Origin: Enoplosus armatus
Lineage: Eukaryota > Chordata > Actinopteri > Centrarchiformes > Enoplosidae
Length of the DNA stretch: 64,000 bases
NCBI RefSeq assembly: GCF_043641665.1
Contig: NC_092180.1
Coordinates: forward strand, 14,811,891-14,875,890
Direction of reading: 5' to 3'
Shown piece by piece: positions 1 to 12,925 of this stretch. Each line of letters opens with the position of its first letter. Positions within the stretch are counted from its first letter, which is position 1. The position numbers and the translations under genes are program-made. The notes below the pieces were generated by a model. The model did no database searches. It saw only the letters and a program-made list of their open reading frames with translations, and had not been told where the DNA came from.

Positions 1-82
1 TTTTACATTTTGTTGGATGCTAGTGGTCTGTTCAAGTGAGTGAGCGTTGTAATTTGATGAAGCTCTGCAGGGGAGTAACTGC

Positions 83-137
<55 letters not shown>

Positions 138-1458
138 AATGATACTGCCCACTCACAGCCCCTCTGCAGGGGCCCATTACCTAACCTAAGGCTCGGATCC
201 CTCACCCTGGCACAAACATGGGCATCTAGCGCATCAAAGGTTAAAAGAAAAAAAAAGATAAACACAACATCTGCTAAAAAAAGAAAATAAGAGAAAAATA
301 TAACACAACAACTCCTCCTGTCTGAACACAAAACGTAAATTTCCAACCCCCAACCCTTTTAACCTAAATGGCCCTTCCTCTTGCCTTTGCATGTTCGCTT
401 GTCCACTGTACTGTAGTCATTAACATATTTGGAGTGCAGCGAGCAGAAAGCTTAATTGTCCCTAATTGCTCAGCTAAATATGTTCTCTAATGATTTGCTT
501 CAGATCTGTGACTGCCTTTTGCGCAATTTCCCGGCCGCTGGCTTCATTATCCCTGCCTCCTTGGAACAAAGCGTCTTCACAGGCTGGCCTTTTTTTCCCC
601 TGCATAACACAGACAGCGAGTATGTGTGCGAGGGAAGTAATGGTTCCCTCTTGGAGGGACACACAATAGAGCCCCTTTGTCAGAGCACCGGAGTTAAAGT
701 GATTGGAAAACCAAATCTCTGCTAAGAAAGAGTGTTAATTGACCACAGCTCAGTCTTCCTAATCAGCCCATAATAAATGAGCAGTCAACGCACTTTGTTT
801 CAGTCATGCTACTGTTGTTGTAGCTGTGTCTGTTTCTTGGTGTTCTTGTTGTTGTTGCAGCTGCTGCTGTTGTTCGGCTCCTCCTTCTCTGGCCCTAATG
901 CTCTGTCTCAATATGTCTTTAATGGCTGAAAAGGACAGCTCCCATTAACAGGGACCTCTGCTTTTGTTAGTGAAGGCAGGCTTTGCAGGATTATTTTGTG
1001 TAAATGATATGGACCTAAAATCATATCAATATCAAAAATACAAAATTTGAAAAATAAAGTTACATTGTTCGAACCAAATTAAGAGACACTACTCCCAGCA
1101 ATGTTGTTTTTAATTTTATCTCTGAATGGGAACCCCTCTCCTCAATTTCACTCAGCTCTGTCAATGTAAAAACCCTACTGTAATGTGCTGTTCTTACTAT
1201 CAAAAAATACTTTAATACGTACGTATTTCAATTATGGCTGTATCACCTGAATCATCTTTTGTAGAATGAAACCAACAAGACCAAAGAAAAGTAGTCCATA
1301 CTATTAGTCCTACTTCTATGGGGAGGTAAGTATAAAAGGAAGGAACTGAGAAATTGTGTGTTTATGTGTATAAGAGACATAGATAGTGGCATAGATAGAG
1401 AGCTTAAGACACACACATAAAGAGATACTGAAACAGGGCCACAGGGGCAGGTTCTGAC
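1..1458 (-). other. zfhx3: 5' end of intron 5 of zfhx3
   Basis: This is intronic sequence downstream of exon 5, starting with gtcaga. It contains a (TG)25 tract at 87-136, a TTG/CTG-rich stretch around 842-875 and a perfect 14-base palindrome around tacgtacgta (1214-1227). No exon is recognisable, and the small open frames on either strand are repeat-driven or chance. Confidence 0.8.
87..136. repeat. (TG)25 microsatellite
   Basis: This is an uninterrupted TG dinucleotide array in intron 5. Confidence 0.97.
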
Positions 1459-1690
1459 CTGTATCTGAAGAAGGGCATTTGCGAATGGTGAAGATGGAGC
1501 TAAGGTCCTCGTCCTCCTCCGGCAGGCCCTTCTGCAAGCGCTGAAGCTTCCTGAGGCTCTCACTGCGCTGGTGCTTCATGGAGCGCACATGCTGGATCAG
1601 GTTGAGCTTGGCCTTGGTCGAGTAGTTACACAGCACACAATGGTAGTAGCAGGCATCACCCTCCACCGCGTTTTCGTGCTGCTGCAGGTG
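1459..1690 (-). CDS. zfhx3: zfhx3 exon 5, residues 1188-1265 (first base of 1265)
   Basis: This is a 232-base exon, phase 0 in and phase 1 out. It starts [18 protein letters not shown] and carries a finger C1205/C1208/H1221/H1227 ([18 protein letters not shown]). It continues with [27 protein letters not shown], and [12 protein letters not shown]. These residues are almost identical to ZFHX3, whereas ZFHX4 differs here (for example KQEGAVNPE and DYTTKVKLN). The acceptor is ctcccacag and the donor is ACAG|gtcaga at 1458. Its length is not a multiple of three, so skipping would break the frame. A long TC microsatellite sits immediately upstream in the intron. The next exon lies outside the window. 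Confidence 0.94.
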
Positions 1691-1692
1691 CT

Positions 1693-1701
1693 GTGGGAGG
1701 G

Positions 1702-1751
<50 letters not shown>

Positions 1752-1811
1752 AGGGAACAGAGAAGAAGAGAAAGGGAAAGAGAGAGAAAGAGGTTATTGT
1801 AGATGGCAGAT
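1693..1811 (-). other. zfhx3: polypyrimidine / AG-exclusion zone upstream of exon 5, with predicted remote branch point
   Basis: Read on the transcribed strand, this stretch contains no AG before the acceptor and is nearly pure C/T because of a (TC)n microsatellite (plus-strand GA at 1706-1752). Between the acceptor and about 1793 the only adenines are at 1694 (cacag) and 1704 (ccatcc). The first branch-point-like sequence is aataacc, with candidate A at 1794, about 104 nt from the exon. Confidence 0.6.
1706..1752. repeat. (GA)n microsatellite
   Basis: This is an interrupted GA/AG dinucleotide tract. It corresponds to (TC)n in the zfhx3 pre-mRNA and begins 16 bases from exon 5. Confidence 0.95.
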
Positions 1812-4800
1812 AGCTGGCTAGGCACCACCGACTCACTTTCACTCAAACAGTTGGCAAATGAACAAATCAATTCCCAATCACAGCCCTGTTGTTTAACATC
1901 CAGACCTCTTCCACTTCAGGACAACTGTTTGGACTGCGCACTTTGTCTGCGTGAGTGTCTGTATCAGTGGGCTAACAGGACAGGAGAGGCCTGGGAAGCA
2001 CGCAAATCTCAGGGGCCCAAGAGTGGGCAGGAATCGCATCAGCCACCCTTCAGAAGCCGTGGGTCTGCAGCCTCACAGACGGAAGGGAGCATTGATCCCC
2101 TTCACTCAACAGAAGCCTCCCGTCTCTGAAAAGGAAACTCCAAACATCTGCTTGTTTCACGCATGGGATACTAAATATTGATCATGGTGAGTTAAATCCT
2201 CGCTCTCATAGAGAAAGAGAGGCAAAGTCAGCCGGTGGTGAGGCAGGAGGGGGATTTAGTACATTCTGAGAGGGACTGGAACATTCCACAACAGGAGGAC
2301 AACCTTCAGAGGACAGAAAATCAACACTAGTATTGACCTGTCAACCCCAGAACTTCCTCCAAGACTCAACAGCAGGCCTAGTCCAGCCTTCAGCCCACCC
2401 TCCGTACTGTCACAACATGCCTAACACCCCGAAGTGACACCATACCACCACAACCTCTTGTCACACCGCAGAGCTCCAGTCTAATTACCTCCTGCATGGC
2501 TCAATCAATGATGCAAGGCCAACACAATATGGCTTGGCCTGGTGTGAGCAACAGGGTTATTGACCACCATCCTAAAGCATCACACAGATTGTTTCTGCAT
2601 GTTTACAATAAAAGCCCCAGACTCGGTATGGCCACTTGTGTCATGCCTGTCATGTGCTGCTCCTAATATCAAACTCTGGAGTCTCGCTGTGGATTTCTGT
2701 GGCTGCAATCAATGTCAATCACCAAAAGTTTTCCTCTTTTTCCTCTAATCTCCTTGGCCTGCATGTCCCCCGTGAGGTATGCTGAGAGAGCAAAAAATGT
2801 ATTGTATATTGTAATATGTCATACATGTAAATGGTGATGGCAGTTGTTAGACCAAAATGAGGATGAAACACTATTGAAAAAATCTAATAGTGAATGAATC
2901 CTCTAAGCAGGTTTCCTAACCAGGTCAAATGCACTGATGAATATTAACCTGCAGTAAGCCAATAACTCAAATAATTAACATTGCTGAAAGCTTGTGATTG
3001 TAATTAAAGTTGGGTCTACTCAGTACTTTCAACCAGGTTTTATTACCAATTCTGCATTTAAAGAGTATAAACCTCCCTGTGTATATTTATCTCATACATC
3101 CGGCTTACACTTTGATAAAGGTTCAGAAAACTGAACCATTGATCAAGAAGAAACTGAACTGTCCTCTCCTGCAATGGATGGTCTGTTTGGCTGGCTGGGA
3201 AACGTAAAAGCAATTGAAACATTAGACATTTAACCACATTACATCTAAATCAGGTGTTGACAGGCTGGTGAAAAAAAAGTCATAACAATATTATGCCTCC
3301 CTAAAATGCTCTTGTCCCTTTCTCCTAATGTTTAATTTTCTGGCAATATTGTAATATTGCTATGGGGTTTTCTGAGCTATTGTGTTTCATTCTCTTTGGT
3401 TTCATATTTCTCACTTCTACACCTAAAATGTGCATTAAGACACCGCTTCCAGGAAAAGGAATAGGAGTTTTTTTTCCCGCCCTGCTTTTTGTGAGCCCCA
3501 CAGCTCGGTGTAATAGAGTTATTAGGTGATTGTAAAAGGCTCTGTGTCTCTGTGTGCTCTCCTTTCTCGCCTCATTTTAAGCCATCCATGATGTCATGAA
3601 TAGGTGTTGCTGGATATTGTGAGAGCCCTCCTCCTTTCTCCTCCTTTTCCTCTGTGCACAAATATTGCATCAGAACTAAGGTAGAGAGAAACCTGAGAGA
3701 CAAATTCAGTTATAGATAACACCAAATCCATCAGGCAAACTGCTTTTAGTCATAGCAGATGTCTTGAATTAAAAAAAAAGAAAGTTCTAGCCGCAAATGA
3801 CTCAAGGCTCCAAAAATCTACAAGAAGACAAAAAAAAATGACAGCACCTGACCGAAACATCAAAGCTAGTCTCAGGAGGTAGAAAAAAAAATCCTGGGAG
3901 TTTTATAGTTTCCCATAAAAAGCACAGGGTTTATATAGCAGTGAACCTCAGACCGCCTGCCCCAGAATCGCCCATAATTCACTATAAACATGACTGGCCA
4001 GGAAGATGGCCTCAACAGGGCCAAAACTGGCCTGCCCCAGTGCTTGTAGCTCTGTCTACAATGTCAAATGGTTACACCTGTAAACCACCGCTTTCACCAT
4101 CTCTGCACTGGCCATGACCCAGGGCAGTCTGGGGCATTTTAGAGTCACTGAACGAGGTAAGAGATCAAACCAATGAGTGATCAGCGAGGTGGCCCCTGCT
4201 CATTCAACATTCCAGGGAGGACTAAGGCAAAACTGATACCGCAGAGCCTCGGAAAATAGTATAGCTTGGCGCATGAGAACAAAAAACATCTGATCATCAC
4301 ACGCACCAACTTTTCTAACATGGATTCTCTCTGGATTCCGTAGCAATTATCCATGTGAGAGACTCCTCGGATCACATCTAAGAGCCCAAACGCAGTATGG
4401 ACACAGTGCACTCGCAGTCCATCACCCTCTCTGGCTAACACACACACATGCATGCGTACACACACTCTAAATGTGAAACATAATAATGCATGAGACAGGG
4501 CCTATGTCTGTTTCCTATGAACCTGCAATGAAGCCCCTAGTTGATAAATCACCTCCAACTGGAGTGCAGGAATTTGGCGGCTTAATGAAAAAGTCATGTT
4601 GAGCAGGGAGGAGTTGGCCGGCCTGACTCTGGGGTTTCTAAGCGCCCTGTCGAGGCCCCAACAGGAGGGGAGCTATGGAGCATAATGGGGGGAAGCTGGC
4701 GGGGTCAGTGGCATGGATTCAATACCACTGAACTGTCTGGGAATTTACAGCACTCGTATAGGAGATTCAGCCGAGCAAGTACAAATGTGTGACCGCCTGG

Positions 4801-5633
4801 ACTATAGTGGTGTACTCCGTTGGCCATGGGAGACATGCTGTGTGCATGTGAATGTACTGTATATGTAGTCTCTGATTTAACAGATAAGATCACAAAGACA
4901 CATTCATTGTAGGTGCCTTAATGGTGTCTTAAAATACTTCATATTGTAGTAATATTGCAGTGTTTTAAAAGAAAGATGCAAGTTCTTTGCGGTCTGCTAC
5001 TGTAAAAATTGAGGCTAGTTAGATGACCCTAAATGGCACTTTACTACCTTTGTTGTTTAATAGAATTAAAAGATGTTCTAAATTACATTAAACACGATCG
5101 ATCACCTTCAAGTTGTTTTTTCCTCTGCAAGGTCCAAGTTCTAAGCTTTGTTTTATACTGTGGTGGTTTTCATAGTTTAAAAATGTAATCATGGTTTTTC
5201 AAGCCTCGCTCTTCCATGGAGCACCTTATCTCTTTCTGTGGAGGCTGAAGCAGTGCTCTGTGCTTTTTCAGGTAAAGAGGGACAGGGGCGGTGTGGGCAC
5301 CACCCCATCCTCTCTCTCACAACTCTACAGTGCACCTTGCCCTCTGAGTGGGCAATACGTGCTTGTATCAGTTTCACCACCCACCCAGAGCACTGCATAC
5401 ATCTGCATTTCCATCCACTTAAATGCAAAGTAAAAGTGCACCTTTAACACAAAACAGTGTGGTTGCTGAGAGATTCCAACTAACACAAGATAGAGGTGGG
5501 TATTACTGGAAGGGTGGAAGGGAGACAGAGAGCCGGTAAATCCAAAGAATGGCTCCCAATGGAGCCGTATAATACAGCACGTACACGCAACAAACACATA
5601 CAAAAGTATAGACAAGAAGGACATCAGAAATGT

Positions 5634-5690
5634 ACACACACACACACACGCACACAAACACATACAGACTCTCTCTCACACACACACATA
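5634..5690. repeat. (CA)n imperfect microsatellite
   Basis: CA array with G, A and CT interruptions in intron 4. It generates spurious open frames. Confidence 0.9.
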
Positions 5691-5913
5691 CAGCCAAATA
5701 CCATTATGATCATACCCTAATTTCCACCATTAAATTTGGCAGTGCTGTTAATACAAAATTAATGCATTAAAACAGATGACTATCTGTGAGCTAAATAGCT
5801 ATCAATTCTAAGAGAGCTGCCAAATTCCCTCTGTGAGAGAGCCAGCGAGTGTCTGCCTGGATATTGCTTTGTAACTGTCTGCCTGATTCTCTGCACTAAA
5901 AGCTGGTGTCTTT

Positions 5914-5942
5914 GTATGTGTATGTGTGTGTGTGTGTGTTTG
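5914..5942. repeat. (TG)n microsatellite
   Basis: Short TG array with TATG interruptions. Confidence 0.9.
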
Positions 5943-8900
5943 TGCATGTGCATACATGGATTTCATGGGAGACTTACACAGGTTTGAATTTACACCCAAC
6001 ACAATGCCATGCACTGCAATAAGGCAGACCTGTCTCCTTATCTAAAATCACAGAGGTTTTCTCTTTCACCTGAGAAACGTACAAACTAGTTCCTGGCTTA
6101 AGACGTGTTAAGTCAATCAGAGCCTTTGTTATTCAAACATGGTGATGTCATGGCAGACATTATAACCAATGAGGTAACTGTATTTCACTCTGAAGGGAGA
6201 CAATGTAATGTGCCTGTTGGGCAGAAAAACACACCGTGGCCGAAGGGAGAAGAAAACACCTTTGGGTGGCTTAAGTCTCACTGTGTCACAACTGTGGCCA
6301 TCGTAAGCATGTACTGTATATGTTACTATCCTGTTTTGCCCAAATTGCATCCAAAAGAAAACATCTGAAAAAGTAGTTACCTATTTGCTGCCTAATTCTG
6401 AGGGTTATAAATAAGAATTAAGTTACATTTAAAAACTGATTATTTTAATGATGAGGATTAACTTTGGGGTTAGTGTCTAGAGAATGAAAATATTTTCATG
6501 TAATGACCCCTTTCTTCCCAGCAGCAGTGTATTGCACATGTGCAGAGATTTGTTGGGGGCTTGATTCTCATAAATCTGCACTCTGGGATTCCCCTGGAAC
6601 GTAAGCGGGTTATTTAGGAAAGCAAAGCAGAGAGACTGGAGTCACTGAGTGCTTGCAGTTTGGCCTGTGATTCCCTGTCTGCCAGCAGCACGAACAACAG
6701 CTCCAACCACAGAGGCCCCACTGGGTGCCAAGTGCGGTGGCTGCTTTGAATTAGCCACTGCAAGCTGCAACATGCCTAAAAGTTAGGTTGCGGCTTAAGG
6801 GGACTGTGTATCCCAGTCCCAAACTGCCTACCTACTGCTTCCTGAACCTCATCCCCACCCGTGTCCTTTCTTTTCCTTTACTCTTCCTAATCCCTGCCAC
6901 CCCTCCACTGCATCCTGTCCCTCTGTCTCAAAGCCCATAATGTGCTAAGTTGCTTCCTCTACTACCTTGCAGTAGAAATGATCAATCACTACCGGCGAAT
7001 AAAAACAGGCTGCATATTTGTCTCTGGGAGGGAAAAAAGAAACAAAATGGACCTCTGTGTCGTAAGGGAGGGCAGTGAGGTAAAGATGGATTGCTGTAGG
7101 TGTCCTTGGAGAGGATGACTTAACATAGGCCTATGAAACAAAGTAGCCTGGGAGGGGTCATAGAGACACTTAAAGACAATACTGCTACTGGTGCTCCACA
7201 CCCACCACTCTTACTTACTTTAACATTAAATAAAGCAATAATTATTGAATTCCGTTTGAATGAGTAAGATGCTAGAAAGTAAACAATGTGAACATAATTG
7301 CAGAGGGAAAGCAATCAATGCAGGCAGTCATTTGGGCCATGTTGATTGTGTAAGCTGCTGTATGTGCACTGTGTGTGAGTGTGTGTAAGTGTGCACATTT
7401 GTGTAGCCGTTGCAAATCTAAGGTGAGCTAAGGGGAGTATGTGCTGTGACAAGGAGCTGAGTAATACACTCTCCCATACGCACGCACAAAACAAGAGTTG
7501 GGTAATCCCTCCTTCAATAATGACCTAGGGCTCTAAACAATAGCTCTCAATCAGCTGATCAATGTGTCCACATAATTCATGTGCGAGCCACTGTCTTTGA
7601 AAGAGGAAGAAGAGGAGGATAAGCAAGCGGGCGGTAGAGAGATCAATGCCCTGTGTGGTGATAACGAGCCTGGGCCTATGCCCACAGGAGCCCCACACTG
7701 GCGTCCAGGGTCTCTCTCATTAAGAACATTTGGATAAGCATGGCTATACATACATAATGTGCACTTCTAATCGTAGCCGGATAAACACATTTCCCCCCTT
7801 CTTAATGAGCTCGGTCCTGCTTTTGTGACACACAGCGATGACTCCAAAACAGGCAGGAAATGATGTCAGCCCCCAAATAAGAAAAAAAAAAAGTAAAGCA
7901 AATTAACAGCAAGCTGTTGGCCTCCTCTTTCAGTAGCTAATTAACAGCTTAACCTCCTGGTGCTTTTATGAAAGCCATGCTGGGAGGAGCTTGCCAAAAT
8001 TGTAGTACAATAAGTCTGCCTGCAGGAGGCGAGAGCAGGGTGGAGCCATGGGGGTACCCAAACAACTGTTACAGCCACTTGATGACGTGTACTGGCAAGG
8101 TACCATCTGGAAGCTGAATGGGGCAAATCAGGACTTGCCCTGGCCCTTCTCTCCATTACCCACAGTACCGTGTCGACATCCCAATGCTCGATTCTGGACA
8201 GCGGTGACCATAATTACTTGTACAGGGCTGGGGAAGAACATTTTTTGAGTTTCCTTTTAGCAAAGCAAACACACACACACAGCAGGATGAGATGTTCAGA
8301 TTATGAATTTGAATAATAGCGCATTGAATCAGTGTTTTACTGATACTCATATTACAATAATAACTCCTGACATTAGGGAAAAGAACAGGTTTTGTGTCGC
8401 AACAAATCTTTTGGCTGGCATACTGCTGGTAAGAATACAGATAACACAAAACAGGAATATCTCTGTCTGTGGGAAAAAACACACCTGCCTTCAGCACCAA
8501 CCTAACTTCTCAATATTCTGCCCCTGTGAGTATTCTTCACAAGAGGACTGACAAATGACTGCATCCAGAGGCCACTAATATTACCTTAAAAACCACTCCC
8601 TCACTTCTGGCTAAGGAATTGGGCCGACATCACATGTAGCGTGACAAGTCATGTACTCCTGTGCTTTGCCCTATGGAATGCGTGTTGAAGTATACAGCTT
8701 TTTAAAATGCTTCCTGTGAGGGGTTAGTGTTTGCACTGCAAACCACAGCAATAGCTGACGATGTTCGGCTACGGACACCTAAGGCTATCAGTCAAACTGA
8801 ATCCTCTTGTGCATCTATGACTTCCGTGTGATTAAGAGGAAAAATCTCAGGAAAGTATGAAAGGCCCCGCACTGTTTTTATGCACAGAGCTATATAGGGC

Positions 8901-11900
8901 TGTTAATGGAAGTGTGTGCATACCAGACAAGAACAAGATGACTGACTACCTAGATCTGGACTCGGCTGTACTGTAGGTCACTGATGTGTTAGTAGGGTAA
9001 AGGCAGAGGCAGCCCCGCACCCACACATCTGACAAGAGTGTCCAACACCTCACTGCCTCTCATTTGTCACTTGCCAGCCAGACAATGGCAGCATGGCCTT
9101 GTGGAGATCCTGCGAATGTGGGCAGCAAAAAGCTTGTTAGGTGGAGACGAAGGATGGAAAAAAAAAGTTTGGAGAGGGCGGAGGTGATCGAGCCCAAGAA
9201 GTGTGAGGGAGACGGTGAGTCGGGGGATAGCGGGGTGTTGGATTAAGATACAGGCAAACACCACTTGTAATGATTAATGCAGTCAGTGAGAATTAAATTC
9301 AGAGCAGGAACATTACCCAAACACAATTAGTCCTCGAGAACAAACATCACACTATGCCGTGAATGCAGATTCATTGCCATATCACTGTGAGGGAGTAGCC
9401 ATCAGAAGTCGAAAGGACTCCGGAGCTAAAACTTAACATGTCTGACGCAGCCTTGTAGAGAGTCAATGTTACGATTATGTATCCCCTTCCCACCTTCTCA
9501 CCTACTGTGACCCAGAAAAAGCCCTTAAAATGTGCCCACAGCAGTAGGAGTGACCAAAAGCCATGATTACTAAACTGCAGGTCTGTCCACGCTCTTACTT
9601 CTAAGCCTATTGTCATTAGCTGATCTCCTGTTCCACCTTTTGCTGACGTAACGGCAGAGAGGAGACACAGAATACAGTCTCCTCAGGCTTGTATTATCTA
9701 GCTTTCACCTCTGGCGTTCTCAGTTTGGTAGTGTAAATATTTCATTACCAGATAATTGGTTGCTGCTTCAGGCTACGCAATAAGGCTGTGATAGCTGTAA
9801 CACTGTATGTTTTCTGACTATCCTGTATCCTTTTTTATGTAAAATTCATAGAAATGTGTTTTGGGGAGAGGGTGTTTGAGATCTCGTAAGGGGAAATGTT
9901 TAGTTGTTCATGCACTGCCCTCGCACAAGCTCGCTAGAGACACCAGCTAATTAAGAACAGTGATGATGTGCTCAGCCAGTGTCAATATTTAACCCAGTCT
10001 TACGCAGCTATCTTTATTAGCAGCATTGCGCTGACAAAAGGAGCAACATGGCCTTTGAGAGGTCCTCTTCTTAAAATGAAAATTAATGGGGTGGAGTGGG
10101 GTTGAGTGGAGGTGAATATACAGAGTGGGTCTATATGTGGGCTTATTTGCATGGAACATGAAGTACCTTGTTGGAGTGAAACTGCTGTTGAGGGTTCTTC
10201 AAGCAATTCATACACCAAACACCCACCAGTTTCACCTGTCAACGCTTCCATACCGGGCAACTAAAAAGCTACAACTTTAATGAGTGAAACCCAGACATTG
10301 CACTTTTGGTGTAGACTAAAGCTAAAGCTAAACATTTAAGTGGTTTGAAAAATAAAACTACATCTTTAATTTGGATTATTTAGAGTGCCAGTGTCTTTGT
10401 TAAAGAAAATAACACTACACATCCTGTGAACCTTCCTGTTCATTATTCAGTCTTTGAGCTATTATCTTTTTGAATCAGACCCCGATAATTAAAATGTAGA
10501 AAAGACACAGCTGTTGTCCCCCCTCATAGGGGCCAAATTTTGATTTTTTTCTTTGTAAGACCCATCGTAGCCTTTGACCTGTGCCCACAGAGAGGTGGTG
10601 CACTTGTGTTGAAAAATGGTGCTCTGTACAGTGCCCCCCTCCTTCCCATGAGCATAGCCACTAATACATATGGGCCTTGCTAACAGGGTCATTCTGTTGG
10701 GCCTGCTCATTAGCCAAAGAAAAAAACATAACTCCACTTCCATAAAAAAGAAACAAAAGTGCTCATTGATCAGGGTGATCAATTGAGGATCAATAACCTA
10801 AACCCTCATCATTCCCAGTGCAGCATAATTGCAGCTGAGATATAGTTGTCATCACTAAAAATCAAACACAGACCAGACTAATTGGAAGAGGCCTATTGCT
10901 TTGGTCATGCTGGCAAAAAGCTTTACAAAGCCCCAGAAAGAGTTGTGATGGCCAGTCACTGGAGCTTCCCAAAATAACCGCTCATGCCATTAGCAAGTGT
11001 CATCATGGAGGTCATTGTGCTGGCTGCCCATTTGGGGACATTTAATACAGGGCATAGCAAGCTACCACACAAGAGTGCTTTGTATCCCTTCTCATGTAAC
11101 TTGTGCACGTAAGTTATAAGATCACATTAAGCCCCAATTTTATAGGACAACTTGTGATTTTAATCTAATGTTTTGGAGGAATGTCCTTATTAGACAATTT
11201 GCTGCTGACCTCTGTGTTAAGCAGTGGTCAGAAAAAAAAGATGTCATTTTCCACTCCAGTAGTTGAGCACTGTAAAGAGGCTTAGAGAGCTGGTAAAGCA
11301 AAGAGGCGTGCCTGATATAATAGATATTTCACAGGCTGGCATCGCAGCCAAGCTGCCCTTCCTGGCTACACCATATACACTGCTCAATCGTGCAAAAAAT
11401 CTCAAACTATACTTCAAAGCATACCACTTTTCCCCTTCCTGTTTATTGATTACATTGAGCTCTTGTTCAGTAATTGTGCAGTAAATCAAGCATGGAAAGC
11501 ACTAATCTCAACCCTGGGAGGAAAGTGTTAAAGGTAAAACCTGCTGAAAAGTGCATAATTACGGTGCTGTGTTCAGCCAGGAGAGAGGATATACTCCTCC
11601 CTCTCACATTTCTCACTCACTGCCTGCATGCGCAACCAGAGGCAGCAGGGAGAGGGGTTGGCAGAAGAGCAACGGGAAGTGTATACAGTTTCTAACCACC
11701 TCTCACTCCCTCCTTTACTCTTTCAATCCTTCTCCCTCTCAATGCATTCCCAACCAAAGCGCCGGGGGCGCCATGCTTGTAAAGAAACCACAGCCTTTTG
11801 AGTGCCTCTTGTATTTACAAACGGAGGCATGTTGGAATCAAAGGCATTACCACATGACATAACACATTAAACAGTTGGCAGATTGAGAATTTATTGACTG

Positions 11901-12419
11901 AATAGGTAGTGAATGGGGTAACCAGGAATAGTTTCATTGTTGGATCAGTTTAGCTAGCTATACTTGGTATGAGAGCCAAACTTACCTAAACCAGAGTACA
12001 GGATAGGAGTCAACTGCAGCAGCTCCCTCCTTTCCCTTGCTTTGCCTTCCCTCTTAACACACAGCTCAGGCTATACTCCAGGTGGAGACAGCTATCACTT
12101 TCCCATCAACTTCCTGTTCCTCTCGTCTCTCCGCCCCCCTTTTCTCTCCGCTCTCTCACTCCCAGCTGCACAACTTGGGTTTTCTGTGCCATGTTTGAAG
12201 AAATACAAAGCTATATCTTTTCCCCAATCTTCTGAAGCACTAAAATCTGCAGTTAAGAGATTTTTTTCCTCCTTCTGTTATCCTCCTCCCTCAACACTTT
12301 CCCCATGTTGCTGTTCTGCCTAATCTCACCTCAGTTTTTATTTCACCCTCATCAGCAGGGACCTAAAAATAAATGATAAATGGAATATGATATTTTAAAG
12401 TCTTATCTCTTATCTGTTC

Positions 12420-12560
12420 TTACAGGGGAATAATAGGGTAGTTAATCCTGCAGATCCTACTCAAATTGATTAATCAGCACATGCGGACAATCAAATAAAT
12501 GATTAATATTCCCCAGTCCTGTGGTCGGACAGTTACCCCTGAAACCATCAGTAATAATTC
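12420..12560. promoter_or_regulatory. candidate regulatory block in intron 4
   Basis: Contains TAATCC (OTX-type), the palindrome TGATTAATCA (12467-12476), further ATTAAT motifs and TGTGGT (RUNX-type) in repeat-free sequence. This is motif reading only. Confidence 0.22.
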
Positions 12561-12909
12561 AGTAACCCTTCCCAGACCACAGGCTGCAGCTAGTCAGCCT
12601 CACTCAGCATCAGCCCTCTGATGTTCAGCAGGACTTTGAACTCCCCGCACAGAAACTCAGACACACCAGAGGTAAGACAATCTGCAGTCTACTCTCTCTC
12701 AAACCCTCCTACAATGCTTTCCTACCTGATCAAACTCACACGCAATATATACAGCAGAATTCAGGGAGGACAGCAACATATAGGACAAGGGGTGCTTCAT
12801 CTAACTGCTGTTCAACATAGCAGCATACCCTCAAACTACAGGGGGAGGCTATAGAAACAGATCTGGATTCTCTTTCCCATTGACTGTACAGATATTCTGT
12901 ACATGCAGT

Positions 12910-12925
12910 AAAAAAAAAAAAAAAA
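12910..12925. repeat. poly-A run (16)
   Basis: Homopolymer run after tgcagt. I found no flanking target-site duplication or retrocopy body that would make it a retroposon tail. Confidence 0.9.

Noticed and set aside
1571..1813. Plus-strand frame with long Arg-Glu repeats
   Set aside because: It is the translation of the antisense of exon 5 plus the GA microsatellite.
3342..3359. Inverted repeat gcaatatt/aatattgc
   Set aside because: Eight-base arms in AT-rich sequence are expected by chance at this scale.
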